A stretch of 64,000 nucleotides of DNA from JAIQGF01 sp051006995 (GTDB lineage Bacteria; Acidobacteriota; Terriglobia; Terriglobales; Acidobacteriaceae), in contig JBPCSQ010000037.1 in NCBI GenBank assembly GCA_051006995.1, forward strand, positions 62,001 through 126,000. The letters are read 5' to 3'. The notes under the pieces were generated by a model. The model was given only the letters and a program-made list of their open reading frames with translations, was not told the DNA's origin and ran no database searches. The position numbers and the translations under genes are program-made. Positions 55,024 to 63,471 of this stretch are shown in pieces (the first letter of the stretch is position 1; every line of letters starts with the position of its first letter).

Positions 55024-55530
55024 ATGCGTGCTTGGCTGACGGCGTTGCTGTTGGTGTCTTCGCTGGCGAGCGCCGAATTACCTCAGAAGGACCGCTGGGC
55101 GGAGTGGCAGCCATTTCTGGGAACCTGGGCCGGCGGAGGCAGCGGCGCGCCGGGTCAGAGCGCGGGCGAATTCCGGTTCGCGCTGGACCTGCAAGGCGCG
55201 GTGCTGACGCGGCACAGCTACGCCGAGTATCCAGCCTCCAAGGACAAGCCCGCCTATCGGCATGATGACTTGATGGTCATTTATCCCGCGGGCCAGCACA
55301 CCCGTGCCGACTACTGGGACAACGAAGGTCACATCATTCACTACTACGTGGAGTTCTCGCCCGCCAAGCTGGTGTTCCTCAGCGACGCGGCACAGCCTGG
55401 TCCGCGCTTTCGCCTCACCTACCAGAAGACGGGAGAAGATGCGCTGAAGCTGACGTTCGAAGTTGCGCCGCCGGAGGCGCGGGAGAAATTCAAGACCTAC
55501 ATCGAGGCGACGGCGACGCGCAGGAAGTAG
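55024..55530 (+). CDS. Secreted lipocalin-like protein of unknown function
   Basis: The protein has 168 residues with a signal peptide (ends near LASA). The motif WQPFLGTWAGGGSG at the start of the mature part and the beta-strand pattern resemble the DUF1579/THAP4-like heme- or lipid-binding barrels. GGAGG lies 5 bases before the ATG. Function unknown. Confidence 0.75.
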   Translation: MRAWLTALLLVSSLASAELPQKDRWAEWQPFLGTWAGGGSGAPGQSAGEFRFALDLQGAVLTRHSYAEYPASKDKPAYRHDDLMVIYPAGQHTRADYWDNEGHIIHYYVEFSPAKLVFLSDAAQPGPRFRLTYQKTGEDALKLTFEVAPPEAREKFKTYIEATATRRK

Positions 55531-55584
55531 CAGCGCGCTGCTCACACGTGCATGTGATGAATGTCGCATGTGCTCTGTTATTCC

Positions 55585-55614
55585 GTTTACGCGCCCGGCA
55601 GAGTTTTATACAAT
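55585..55614 (+). promoter_or_regulatory. Weak candidate promoter of sucC-sucD
   Basis: TACAAT (within TATACAAT) is preceded after 18 bases by GTTTAC. It lies about 50 bases before the sucC start. Confidence 0.3.
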
Positions 55615-55666
55615 CACGAGTTTTGTGAATCGTTGCGGAGCCACTCCGTGCGGCGGATTCCTCATT

Positions 55667-56842
55667 ATGAAAATCCACGAATATCAGGCAAAAGCAATCC
55701 TTGCGAAGTTCGGCGTTCCCGTGCCGCGGGGCGAAATGGCCACCACGGTCGAGGAAGCTAAAGAGATCGCGCGCAAGCTGTTCGACGGTGGCGCGCCGGT
55801 GGTAGTGGTGAAAGCACAAATCCACGCCGGCGGCCGCGGCAAGGGCGGCGGCGTCAAGCTGGCCAGGTCGCTGGAGGAAGCCGAGCAGTGGGCGCGCCAG
55901 ATCCTAGGCATGACGCTGGTCACGCATCAAACGGGCCCGGAAGGACGCGTGGTGCGGCGGCTGCTGATCGAGGAAGGCTTGCCGATCGAGCGCGAGCTCT
56001 ACCTCAGCATGTTGCTGGACCGCGCCGAGGCCAGGCTGCTGGTGATGGCGTCGCAGGCCGGCGGCATGGAGATCGAGCAGGTTGCGGCCGAGCGCCCGGA
56101 AGCAATCTTGAAGGAGCACATCGAGCCCTCGACAGGGCTGGTGGCGTTCCAGGCGCGCAAAATCGCCTTCGGGCTCGGGCTGAAGCCGGAGCTGATCAAC
56201 CAGGCGGCGAAACTGCTGAGCGGAATCTACGCGGCGTACCTGGCAACGGATGCTTCGCTGGTTGAGATCAACCCGCTGATCACGACCAAGGACAACCGCC
56301 TGATCGCGCTCGACGCCAAGGTGAATTTCGACGACAACGCTGTCTTCCGCCATGCCGAGATTCGCGAGCTGCGCGACATCACCGAAGAAGACCCGCTTGA
56401 GGTCGAAGCCAGCAAGTACGGCTTGAACTACATCAAGCTCGACGGCACCGTCGGCTGCATGGTCAACGGCGCCGGGCTGGCCATGGCGACCATGGACATC
56501 ATCAAGTACGCCGGCGGGATGCCGGCGAATTTCCTGGACGTGGGCGGCGGCGCCAACGAAGAGCAGGTAACGCACGCCTTTGAGATACTGCTGAGCGACA
56601 AGAACGTGCGCGCGGTGCTGATCAATATCTTCGGCGGCATCCTGCGCGTCGACACGCTGGCCAACGGCGTGGTGCAGGCGGCCAAGAAGACGAACATTCA
56701 GTTGCCGATCGTCCTGCGCCTGGAAGGTACCAACGTCGAGCGCGGGCGGGAAATTCTAAAAGAATCGGGGCTGAACTTCATCGTCGCAGAAACCATGAAG
56801 GACGCGGCCGAGAAGGTCGTGGCAGTTGCAGGAAGAGCCTAA
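55667..56842 (+). CDS. sucC: Succinyl-CoA ligase (ADP-forming) beta subunit
   Basis: The protein has 391 residues. It makes ATP from succinyl-CoA in the citric acid cycle together with SucD. ATP-grasp motifs are MKIHEYQAKAIL at the N terminus and KAQIHAGGRGKGGGVKLA; the later LVEINPL, GTVGCMVNGAGLAMATMD and ANFLDVGGGA motifs follow, with FGGILR near the end. The ATG before KIHEYQ is the standard start; the open frame upstream overlaps the previous gene and is not used. sucD starts 2 bases after the stop. Confidence 0.96.
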   Translation: MKIHEYQAKAILAKFGVPVPRGEMATTVEEAKEIARKLFDGGAPVVVVKAQIHAGGRGKGGGVKLARSLEEAEQWARQILGMTLVTHQTGPEGRVVRRLLIEEGLPIERELYLSMLLDRAEARLLVMASQAGGMEIEQVAAERPEAILKEHIEPSTGLVAFQARKIAFGLGLKPELINQAAKLLSGIYAAYLATDASLVEINPLITTKDNRLIALDAKVNFDDNAVFRHAEIRELRDITEEDPLEVEASKYGLNYIKLDGTVGCMVNGAGLAMATMDIIKYAGGMPANFLDVGGGANEEQVTHAFEILLSDKNVRAVLINIFGGILRVDTLANGVVQAAKKTNIQLPIVLRLEGTNVERGREILKESGLNFIVAETMKDAAEKVVAVAGRA

Positions 56843-56844
56843 TC

Positions 56845-57729
56845 ATGAGCGTACTGATTAATAAAAATACGAAAGTTCTGGTGCAAGGCTTAACCGGCAA
56901 GGAAGGGACGTTCCACGCCAAAACCTGTGCCGAATATGGAACCAAGATCGTCGGCGGGGTCACGCCAGGCAAGGGCGGCACCACGCACGAAGGCTGGCCC
57001 ATCTTCAACACCGTGCAGGAAGCGGTGGACAAGACCGGCGCCGACGCTTCGGTCATCTTCGTGCCGCCGGCATTTGCGGCCGATGCCATCATGGAAGCCG
57101 CCGATGCCGAGGTCGAGCTGATCGTCTGCATCACCGAGGGCATTCCTACCAACGACATGATCAAGGTCTGGGAATACCTGCAGACGCGGCGCTCGCGGCT
57201 GATTGGGCCGAACTGCCCCGGCATCATCGCACCCGGCAAATGCAAGATCGGCATCATGCCCGGCCACATCCATCGCGAAGGGCCGGTCGGAATCGTGTCG
57301 CGGTCCGGGACGCTGACCTACGAGGCGGTGTACCAGCTCACGCAACGCGGCGTGGGACAGAGCACGGCCATCGGAATCGGCGGCGATCCGATTATCGGCA
57401 CGAATTTCGTGGACGCGCTGGAGCTGTTCAACCGCGACCCGCAGACCGAGGCCATCGTGATGATCGGCGAAATCGGCGGCAACGCCGAGGAGACCGCGGC
57501 GGAGTACATCAAGGCGCACGTCAGGAAACCGGTGGTGTCGTTTATCGCCGGGCAAACTGCCCCTCCAGGACGCCGCATGGGACACGCCGGCGCCATCATT
57601 TCCGGCGGTCATGGCACGGCAGCAGAAAAGATTCGCGCGCTGGAAGCCGCGGGAATCAAGGTCGCAAAGACTCCGGCCGCCATCGGCGAGACCGTGATGT
57701 CGGTGATCGGCGCCGCGGTCAGAGCTTAG
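56845..57729 (+). CDS. sucD: Succinyl-CoA ligase alpha subunit
   Basis: The protein has 294 residues. CoA-binding region at the N terminus (TKVLVQGLTGKEGTFHAK), IGPNCPGIIAPGKCKIGIMPG, and the phosphohistidine in MGHAGAIISGG (His about 248). It forms the heterotetramer with SucC and is co-transcribed. A word-repeat element follows in the gap before ndk. Confidence 0.97.
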   Translation: MSVLINKNTKVLVQGLTGKEGTFHAKTCAEYGTKIVGGVTPGKGGTTHEGWPIFNTVQEAVDKTGADASVIFVPPAFAADAIMEAADAEVELIVCITEGIPTNDMIKVWEYLQTRRSRLIGPNCPGIIAPGKCKIGIMPGHIHREGPVGIVSRSGTLTYEAVYQLTQRGVGQSTAIGIGGDPIIGTNFVDALELFNRDPQTEAIVMIGEIGGNAEETAAEYIKAHVRKPVVSFIAGQTAPPGRRMGHAGAIISGGHGTAAEKIRALEAAGIKVAKTPAAIGETVMSVIGAAVRA

Positions 57730-57776
57730 AAAAGTTTCTGTTTCAGTTGCGCGGAGATCCGCGCGCCAATTCACAC

Positions 57777-57823
57777 GCTTCAGGCTTTCTCGCCTGAAGC
57801 CTGAAGCCTGGAGCCTGTAGCCA
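57777..57823. repeat. Palindromic word element directly before ndk (GCCTGAAGCC word)
   Basis: GCTTCAGGC (57777-57785) and GCCTGAAGC (57792-57800) are a perfect inverted pair with a 6-base loop. Tandem GCCTGAA/GCCTGGA/GCCTGTA words continue to 3 bases before the ATG. A separate perfect hairpin (GCGCGGA-GA-TCCGCGC) lies just upstream at 57750. The only Shine-Dalgarno-like GGAG is inside the word array, 12 bases before the start. Confidence 0.85.
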
Positions 57824-57825
57824 GA

Positions 57826-58251
57826 ATGAAGACCCTGCAACGCACACTCGCCATTGTGAAGCCTGACGCGTTTGAGAAGAACGCGACGGGCGACATCATC
57901 CACATGATCCAGGAGAAGGGATTCCGCATCCTCGGCCTGAAGATGCTGCATATCAACAAACACCAGGCCGAAGGCTTCTACGCGGTGCATGTGGGCAAGC
58001 CGTTTTTTGAGTCGCTGACGAACTTCATGTCACGTGGGCCGATCGTGGTGGTTGCGCTGGAAAAAGAAAACGCCATCGCCGACTGGCGCGAGTTGATGGG
58101 ACCGACCAACCCCGCCAACGCCGGCGCCGGGACCGTCCGCAAGAAGTGGGGATCGAACATCGAGAACAACGCCGTGCACGGTTCCGACGCGGAAGATACC
58201 GCGCAGTTTGAGCTGTCGTATTTCTTCGCCGGGTGTGAACTCGCAAAATAG
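57826..58251 (+). CDS. ndk: Nucleoside diphosphate kinase
   Basis: The protein has 141 residues. Phosphohistidine in NAVHGSDA and the QRTLAIVKPDA start identify the family, which transfers phosphate between nucleoside tri- and diphosphates. The upstream gap is filled by a word-repeat element that reaches to the start codon. Confidence 0.97.
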   Translation: MKTLQRTLAIVKPDAFEKNATGDIIHMIQEKGFRILGLKMLHINKHQAEGFYAVHVGKPFFESLTNFMSRGPIVVVALEKENAIADWRELMGPTNPANAGAGTVRKKWGSNIENNAVHGSDAEDTAQFELSYFFAGCELAK

Positions 58252-58259
58252 CTTTTCAT

Positions 58260-58322
58260 CTCTCAGCCGTGAGCTGTCAGCCAGACAGCCATTGCTGAGA
58301 GCTGATAACTGAAAGCTGAGAG
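58260..58322. repeat. Palindromic word element before the tautomerase gene (CTCTCAGC word)
   Basis: The arms 58260-58281 and 58301-58322 are 22-base inverted copies with five mismatches. The right arm matches the element inside imuA at 26760 on the other strand. The array ends 5 bases before the next start codon. Confidence 0.9.
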
Positions 58323-58327
58323 CTTCC

Positions 58328-58516
58328 ATGCCTCACGTCCAAGTCACACTGCTGAAGGGCCGCACCGCCGAGCAGAAGCGCAACATCGCCGAACGCATCA
58401 CCGACGCGCTGGAGCAGGAAGGCAAGACTCCGCGCGAGGGCATCGTTATCACCTTCCTTGATGTCGAGAAGGACAGCTACGCGCGCGGCGGCGTGCTGAT
58501 GTTGGATAAGAAGTAG
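58328..58516 (+). CDS. 4-oxalocrotonate tautomerase family protein
   Basis: The protein has 62 residues, the typical size. Catalytic Pro2 (MPHVQVTLLKGRTAEQK) is present after Met removal. The family isomerises keto-enol substrates; the exact substrate is unknown. It lies between ndk and a membrane protein gene. Confidence 0.9.
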   Translation: MPHVQVTLLKGRTAEQKRNIAERITDALEQEGKTPREGIVITFLDVEKDSYARGGVLMLDKK

Positions 58517-58569
58517 CGCGCCTGCAATTCTGGCTTGACCCACAGCAGTCTTCATCATAATTTCGCCGC

Positions 58570-59442
58570 ATGGACGCGGCCATTCTCACTGCGCGCGGCG
58601 ACCGCCTGGCCCAGACACGTTCCGGCCAGTTATTCGCGCGCAGCGCCGCCGTTGTCCGGCATCACCAGGACAATTCCAATCCCGACAAGCCGCTCTGGAT
58701 CATGATTCCGTCGGGCGCGGTCGCCGTCATCGCGCTTGTGAGCATCGTGTGGCAGGGCTACGACGCCTGGGAATCGAGGGCCGAGGAGGCTCTGCATCAG
58801 GGCATGATCACGCTTGCGGTGCTGCTGGTGCTCTACTTCACCGCCCTGTTCATCTTCAGCCTGGGGTACGAACTCTATGACTGGCCGCGCGCGATTCGGC
58901 TGACGCTCCTGGTCGGTGGTCTCGGTCTGGCCGCGGTCTTTGTGCTGCTGGTAATGGGAGCGGTGCTCAGGCAGGTGAGCATCGGCTGGGAGTGGTCGCG
59001 CTCGAAAAAATCGGATTCGGATGATTCCGACGGATCCGTCGGCGACCTCCTGGACAACGTCGCTTCCGCGTTCTCGACGTTCGGGGTAGGCACCACCATA
59101 CCGGACAGTCCCGATGACGCTCGTATGCGCACGCGCGCTGAGGCGACGGCGCTGATGGCGGCGGCAATTGCGAGCGCGCCCAAAGTCTGTCCATTCTGCG
59201 CCCAGCCGTTTCACAAGCCCGGCGCCAATCCATCGAGGGTTGCGACAAATCCGCACGCGGTATGTCCGAAATGTTTTCGCGCTTATCCGGCCAGCGAGCA
59301 GGTTGCTACCAGAGCGGCATGCTCAAAATGCGGAGTGTTCGGCCCGCTGCGCGCCAGCGGCATGTGCCCGGGATGCGAATTACGGATTACAGCGGGAAGC
59401 GAACCGGCGATTGAAGTCAGTCCTGGTCCTCAACCGGCCTAA
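58570..59442 (+). CDS. Membrane protein with C-terminal zinc ribbons
   Basis: The protein has 290 residues. Three membrane segments lie at about 42-62, 75-98 and 110-130. An Asp/Ser-rich linker follows. The C-terminal 90 residues carry CPFCAQPF, CPKCFRAYP, CSKCGVF and CPGCELR motifs, which form zinc ribbons. I do not recognise the family. Its 3' end overlaps the convergent monooxygenase gene by 26 bases. Confidence 0.72.
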   Translation: MDAAILTARGDRLAQTRSGQLFARSAAVVRHHQDNSNPDKPLWIMIPSGAVAVIALVSIVWQGYDAWESRAEEALHQGMITLAVLLVLYFTALFIFSLGYELYDWPRAIRLTLLVGGLGLAAVFVLLVMGAVLRQVSIGWEWSRSKKSDSDDSDGSVGDLLDNVASAFSTFGVGTTIPDSPDDARMRTRAEATALMAAAIASAPKVCPFCAQPFHKPGANPSRVATNPHAVCPKCFRAYPASEQVATRAACSKCGVFGPLRASGMCPGCELRITAGSEPAIEVSPGPQPA

Positions 59443-59713
59443 ACAGTTCCCGCACGCTGGACTCCATCAGCTTCCCCAATCCGTTGGTCACGAACTCGGC
59501 GAAATAGGGCGCGGCCCGGTGTTGGTCAAGCGCTGCCTGATCGTCATACATTTCATAAAAGCAGAAGCGGCGCGGGTCTTGGGTAGATTGCGAGCCAATG
59601 TAGAGGCGGCATCCAGGCTCGCGTCGCGTGTTCTCTTCCATCTCGCGCATGAACTTGCGCGCCTGTTGCTCCGTGCCCGGCTTGACCACGAATTGAACGA
59701 GCAGAACGAGCAT
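59417..59713 (-). CDS. Antibiotic biosynthesis monooxygenase (ABM) domain protein
   Basis: The protein has 98 residues. The ABM fold is indicated by LVQFVVKPGTEQQARKFMREMEENTRREPGCRLYIGSQS and the later RFCFYEMYDDQAALDQHRAAPYFAEF motif. Members include small oxygenases and quinol-related enzymes (YgiN type). The natural role here is unknown. Confidence 0.9.
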   Translation of the reverse strand: MLVLLVQFVVKPGTEQQARKFMREMEENTRREPGCRLYIGSQSTQDPRRFCFYEMYDDQAALDQHRAAPYFAEFVTNGLGKLMESSVRELFRPVEDQD

Positions 59714-59730
59714 GGCAACAAGCTAAGCGA

Positions 59731-59849
59731 TGGAAGGCGCACGGTGCAAGGTGCGGGGGACAAGGCGCAACGCGCGAGTTGCAAGGCACAAGGCGAAACG
59801 CAGAATTACTGAATCTTGAATCCTAGAGCCTAGAACCCTGTGCCTTGGC
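59731..59849. repeat. Word element between the ABM gene and purA (GCAAGGCACAAGGCG word)
   Basis: Tandem GCGCAAG/GCACAAG words run from 59737 to 59800. TGTGCCTTGGC (59839-59849) is the inverted copy of GCAAGGCACA (59781-59790), with one mismatch. The last codons and the stop codon of purA lie inside the element. Confidence 0.8.
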
Positions 59850-61166
59850 AGGCCGGAACTTCTCCAGCGTCTCCGTGAACTCGTCCGTGAAGATGGTCTG
59901 CTCGCGCCCCGGACCGGTAGAGACCATGCCGATCTTCGCGCCGGTTTCACGCTCGACGTAAGCCAGGTACTCGCGAGCTTTTGCCGGCAGCTTCTCAAAC
60001 GAAGTAATGGTCGACGTTACCTTGCGCCAGCCGGGAAGCGTTTCGTGGAGACACTCGATTTTGTCATAGGCCGAAGTTTGCGCCGGAATCTCGGAAGTTT
60101 TCTTCCCGTGGATCTTGTAACCGACGCAGATGGGAATCTCCGACAAATCGTCGAGCACGTCGAGCTTGGTGACCACCAGCCAGGAGATGCCATTGATCAT
60201 GACCGAATAGCGCAGCAGGGGCAGGTCGAGCCAGCCACAGCGCCGGGGACGTCCCGTCACGGCGCCGTATTCGTTGCCTTTCTTGCGGATGGTCTCGCCC
60301 ATGGCGTCGTGCAGCTCGGTGGGGAAGGGCCCTTCGCCGACCCGCGTGCAATAAGCCTTGGTAACGCCGATGACCGAGCCGATGGACGTTGGCGGTACGC
60401 CGGTGCCAATCACCGCGCCGCCCGAGGTGGCGCTGGAGGAAGTGACAAAGGGATAGGTGCCGTGGTCAATGTCGAGCATGGTGCCCTGCGCGCCCTCGAA
60501 CATGACGGCCTCGCCGCGCGCGATGGCAGTGTTGAGCAACGCAGCGGTATCGCGCACGAACGGAGCGATACGCTGCGACACCTGCGCGTATTCTCGGTAC
60601 ATTTCTTCGGCATCGAGCGGCTCGGAATTGAACAACGCGTGCGCGATCATATTTTTTTCGCGGCAGGCGTTCTCGATGTGCGTTTTCATCAGCGCCAAAT
60701 CGAGCAAGTCGGCGACGCGCAGGCCCCGCCGTCCCATCTTGTCCTCATAGGCCGGTCCGATGCCGCGCGACGTGGTGCCGATCTTGACGCGTCCGGGCGC
60801 ATTCTCCGCCGCCAGTTCGATCATGCGGTGGTAAGGCAGGATGACCTGGGCGCGGTTGCTGATGAATAGATTGCCGTCCACGGCAATGCCGGCGGCGCGC
60901 AGCGCCTCCACTTCCTTCATCAACGCGAACGGGTCAAGCACGACGCCGTTGCCGATGACCGCCCGGCAGCCTTGGCGCAGAATTCCGCAGGGCACCAGTT
61001 GCAGGATGAACTTCTTGCCAGCGATATTGACGGTGTGGCCGGCATTATGGCCGCCGGCATAACGCGCAACCACCGTGAAGCGCTCCGAGAGCACGTCCAC
61101 GATCTTGCCTTTGCCTTCATCGCCCCACTGGGCGCCGACTACGACCGCTGTTTTCGGGTGGTTCAA
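59823..61166 (-). CDS. purA: Adenylosuccinate synthetase
   Basis: The protein has 447 residues. GTP site GDEGKGK, IMP site and switch loop (GGHNAGHT), active-site Asp in WGDEGKGK, TTSRGIGPAYEDK, and the later DIDHGTYPFVTSSS motif. It makes adenylosuccinate from IMP, aspartate and GTP. I choose the TTG start (GAGG is 7 bases upstream) because the family begins at the sequence that follows; the frame runs open further upstream. The last residues (QGSRL) are encoded by the word element that follows the gene, so the C terminus is a late addition or replacement. Confidence 0.95.
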   Translation of the reverse strand: MNHPKTAVVVGAQWGDEGKGKIVDVLSERFTVVARYAGGHNAGHTVNIAGKKFILQLVPCGILRQGCRAVIGNGVVLDPFALMKEVEALRAAGIAVDGNLFISNRAQVILPYHRMIELAAENAPGRVKIGTTSRGIGPAYEDKMGRRGLRVADLLDLALMKTHIENACREKNMIAHALFNSEPLDAEEMYREYAQVSQRIAPFVRDTAALLNTAIARGEAVMFEGAQGTMLDIDHGTYPFVTSSSATSGGAVIGTGVPPTSIGSVIGVTKAYCTRVGEGPFPTELHDAMGETIRKKGNEYGAVTGRPRRCGWLDLPLLRYSVMINGISWLVVTKLDVLDDLSEIPICVGYKIHGKKTSEIPAQTSAYDKIECLHETLPGWRKVTSTITSFEKLPAKAREYLAYVERETGAKIGMVSTGPGREQTIFTDEFTETLEKFRPAKAQGSRL

Positions 61167-61273
61167 CCTTCTGCCTCGCGTGCGAGGGATACGCACACTG
61201 ACGGCGGCGGGTGCTTGCAGGCCTGAATTACAGGGATTTCGCCAGCCGGGGAGTGTACACGCAATGTTAAAGC

Positions 61274-61352
61274 AGCGATTAGCGATTGGCAATTAGTTCG
61301 CTTCGGTTGCCAACATTTAATGGCTACTGCCAACGGCCAAACGCCAATTGCT
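61274..61352. repeat. Palindromic word element before mutM (AGCGATTGGC word)
   Basis: The arms 61274-61296 and 61330-61352 are 23-base inverted copies with about six mismatches. The loop is 33 bases. It ends 11 bases before the mutM start. Confidence 0.85.
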
Positions 61353-61363
61353 ATCCTGTTCTC

Positions 61364-62221
61364 ATGCCGGAACTGCCCGAAGTCGAAACCGTTGTTCGCG
61401 GCCTCCAGAAGACCGTGATCGGCGACACAGTGGACGACGTCTGGCTGAGCGGGCGCTCGCAGCCGCTGAAGTCCTCGCCCGCAGAAATTGCCGAGGTGCT
61501 GGGCGGCGCGCGCATTGCCGGCGTGCGAAGAATGGGAAAGCACATTGTCATGGATCTGGAGGTGGCACGGGCGACCTCACCTGCGACCCGGCGCCGGGCC
61601 ACCGCGGCCGGCGGCCGCGCCACGCCTGCTCACTTCATCGTCCATCTCGGCATGACGGGCAAGATACTTGTTGTCGCACCCGATGAGCCGCTCGAAAAGC
61701 ACACGCATTTCATCGCGCGCCTGAAATCGGGCAGGGAACTGCGCTTTGTTGATCCGCGGATGTTCGGCAAACTCGCGGTCGCGCGCCAGCCGTTTCAGAC
61801 TGCGGGCAGCGAGCCCCTGGACATCGGTTTCGAATTATTTGCCGGGCTGTTTCGCAAGCGGAAAACGCCGATCAAAAGCGCGCTGCTGAACCAGAAGCTG
61901 CTGCGCGGGATCGGGAACATCTACGCCGACGAGTCGCTGTTCCGCGCCGGCGTGCGGCCGCGGCGCCGCGCCGCCTCGCTGACGCGCGCCGATTTGCACC
62001 GCTTATACGAATCGGTGCAGCAGGTTCTCAACGAGGCCATCCGGGCCGGCGGTTCTTCCGTTTCCGACTACGTGGATTCTGCCGGCGAGCCGGGATTTTT
62101 CCAGCTGGAACACCGTGTCTATGGTCGTGAACGCGACCCTTGCCTCGTGTGCCGTACGCCCGTCAAGCGTATAGTCATCGCCGGACGGAGCAGCCATTAC
62201 TGTCCGAAGTGCCAAAAGTAG
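61364..62221 (+). CDS. mutM: Formamidopyrimidine-DNA glycosylase (Fpg/MutM)
   Basis: The protein has 285 residues. Catalytic Pro2 and Glu3 (MPELPEVETVV), Lys in GKHIVMDL, HFIVHLGMTG, LLNQKLLRGIGNIYADESLF and the zinc finger CLVCRTPVKRIVIAGRSSHYCPKC are all present. It removes 8-oxoguanine and ring-opened purines. The start must be the ATG of MPELPE because the mature enzyme needs Pro at position 2. The open frame upstream passes through the word element. Confidence 0.97.
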   Translation: MPELPEVETVVRGLQKTVIGDTVDDVWLSGRSQPLKSSPAEIAEVLGGARIAGVRRMGKHIVMDLEVARATSPATRRRATAAGGRATPAHFIVHLGMTGKILVVAPDEPLEKHTHFIARLKSGRELRFVDPRMFGKLAVARQPFQTAGSEPLDIGFELFAGLFRKRKTPIKSALLNQKLLRGIGNIYADESLFRAGVRPRRRAASLTRADLHRLYESVQQVLNEAIRAGGSSVSDYVDSAGEPGFFQLEHRVYGRERDPCLVCRTPVKRIVIAGRSSHYCPKCQK

Positions 62222-62233
62222 CTGTTAGCAATC

Positions 62234-62316
62234 AGCTCTTCGCCTTTAGCTCAGCTGCGCCGGTGCGAAGATTTGAGCAGGATGCATCAGCAGCTAAGAG
62301 CTACAGGCTAAGAGCT
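62234..62316. repeat. Palindromic word element after mutM (AGCTCTTAGCC word)
   Basis: The arms 62234-62257 and 62291-62316 are inverted copies (24 and 26 bases); AGCTCTT, GCCT and TAGCTC are shared, with two substitutions and a 2-base gap. It lies between mutM and the kinase gene. Confidence 0.9.
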
Positions 62317-62361
62317 AAGAGCCCACACCTAAGCAGCTCGGCGTTGGTCTAGAATTGGACC

Positions 62362-63438
62362 ATGTCAGCATTCGCCATCGGTGTTGATCTTGGCGGAACC
62401 AACCTGCGCATCGCTGCCGTGGACGAGCAGGGTACCCTGCTGGAGAAAGTCACCACCGGCACCCAGGTGGCACGCGGCCGCGATTTCGTGATCCAGGAGA
62501 TGTGCGACGCCATTCGCGATCTCTCCACGAAGTTCGCCAAGGGCGGCCGTATGCTCGGCGCCGGCATCGGCGTGCCCGGCATTATTGATAAGCGCACGGG
62601 GATGCTCCGCGAGTCGCCGAACCTGCCCGGCTGGAACGAGTACCCGGTGCTGCAAGAGATCGAGCGGAGGCTGGGTTCGCCGGTGATTCTGGAAAATGAC
62701 GCCAACGCGGCGGCGCTCGGCGAAGCGTGGCTGGGCGCGGCGCGCGGCATTCCCGACATGATGATGATCACGCTCGGCACCGGCGTCGGCGGCGGCATCG
62801 TGCAGAACGGAAAAATCTGGCATGGCATGACCGGCATGGCCGGCGAGCTCGGACACATCACGATTGATCCCGACGGGCCGCGCTGCGGCTGCGGCAATCG
62901 TGGTTGTGTCGAGCAGTTTGCGTCGGCGACGGCGGTGACGCGCATGGCGCGCGAGGCCATCGCCGGCGGTAAAGCCCCGGAACTGGCTCGCGCCGCCTCC
63001 GCCAAGGATGTGGAATTCAGCGCCAAGCTAGTTTACAGCCTGGCGCTGCAGGGCGACGGGCCAGCGCGCGACATCTTCCGCCGCGTGGGATGGGCGCTCG
63101 GCATCCTGCTGGCCGGAATGGTCAACGCTCTAAATTTGCAGATGTATGTGGTCGGCGGCGGCGTCTCGGCGTCGTGGGCCGAGTTCAGCCCGGCAATGTT
63201 CGAAGAAGTGCGCGCGCGCTCCTTCGTCTATGCGGCGACGGCGCCACAGGAGAAAGTAACACCGGCCAGCGGCGCCTCGGCCCAGATTGCTACGGCTCCC
63301 ATGGGGCATCCGACCATCATCACGCGTGCGGTGCTGGGCAGCGATGCCGGGTTATATGGCGCGGCGCGGCTGCCGATGAGCGCGGCCGAAGTGGCAGAGC
63401 ATGCGCCGGCAACAGAGACCATCCGCAGGATGGCATGA
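62362..63438 (+). CDS. ROK family sugar kinase (glucokinase type)
   Basis: The protein has 358 residues, a little longer than the usual 310-330. The ATP motif is GVDLGGTNLRIA, the zinc motif CGCGNRGC with a preceding GELGHITID, and the active-site Asp in ENDANAAALGEAW. It probably phosphorylates glucose; other hexoses are possible. It is not an ROK repressor because no helix-turn-helix is present. Confidence 0.92.
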   Translation: MSAFAIGVDLGGTNLRIAAVDEQGTLLEKVTTGTQVARGRDFVIQEMCDAIRDLSTKFAKGGRMLGAGIGVPGIIDKRTGMLRESPNLPGWNEYPVLQEIERRLGSPVILENDANAAALGEAWLGAARGIPDMMMITLGTGVGGGIVQNGKIWHGMTGMAGELGHITIDPDGPRCGCGNRGCVEQFASATAVTRMAREAIAGGKAPELARAASAKDVEFSAKLVYSLALQGDGPARDIFRRVGWALGILLAGMVNALNLQMYVVGGGVSASWAEFSPAMFEEVRARSFVYAATAPQEKVTPASGASAQIATAPMGHPTIITRAVLGSDAGLYGAARLPMSAAEVAEHAPATETIRRMA

Positions 63439-63471
63439 GAGCCAATTAATAACGCGGAGTCATTGACCTCG

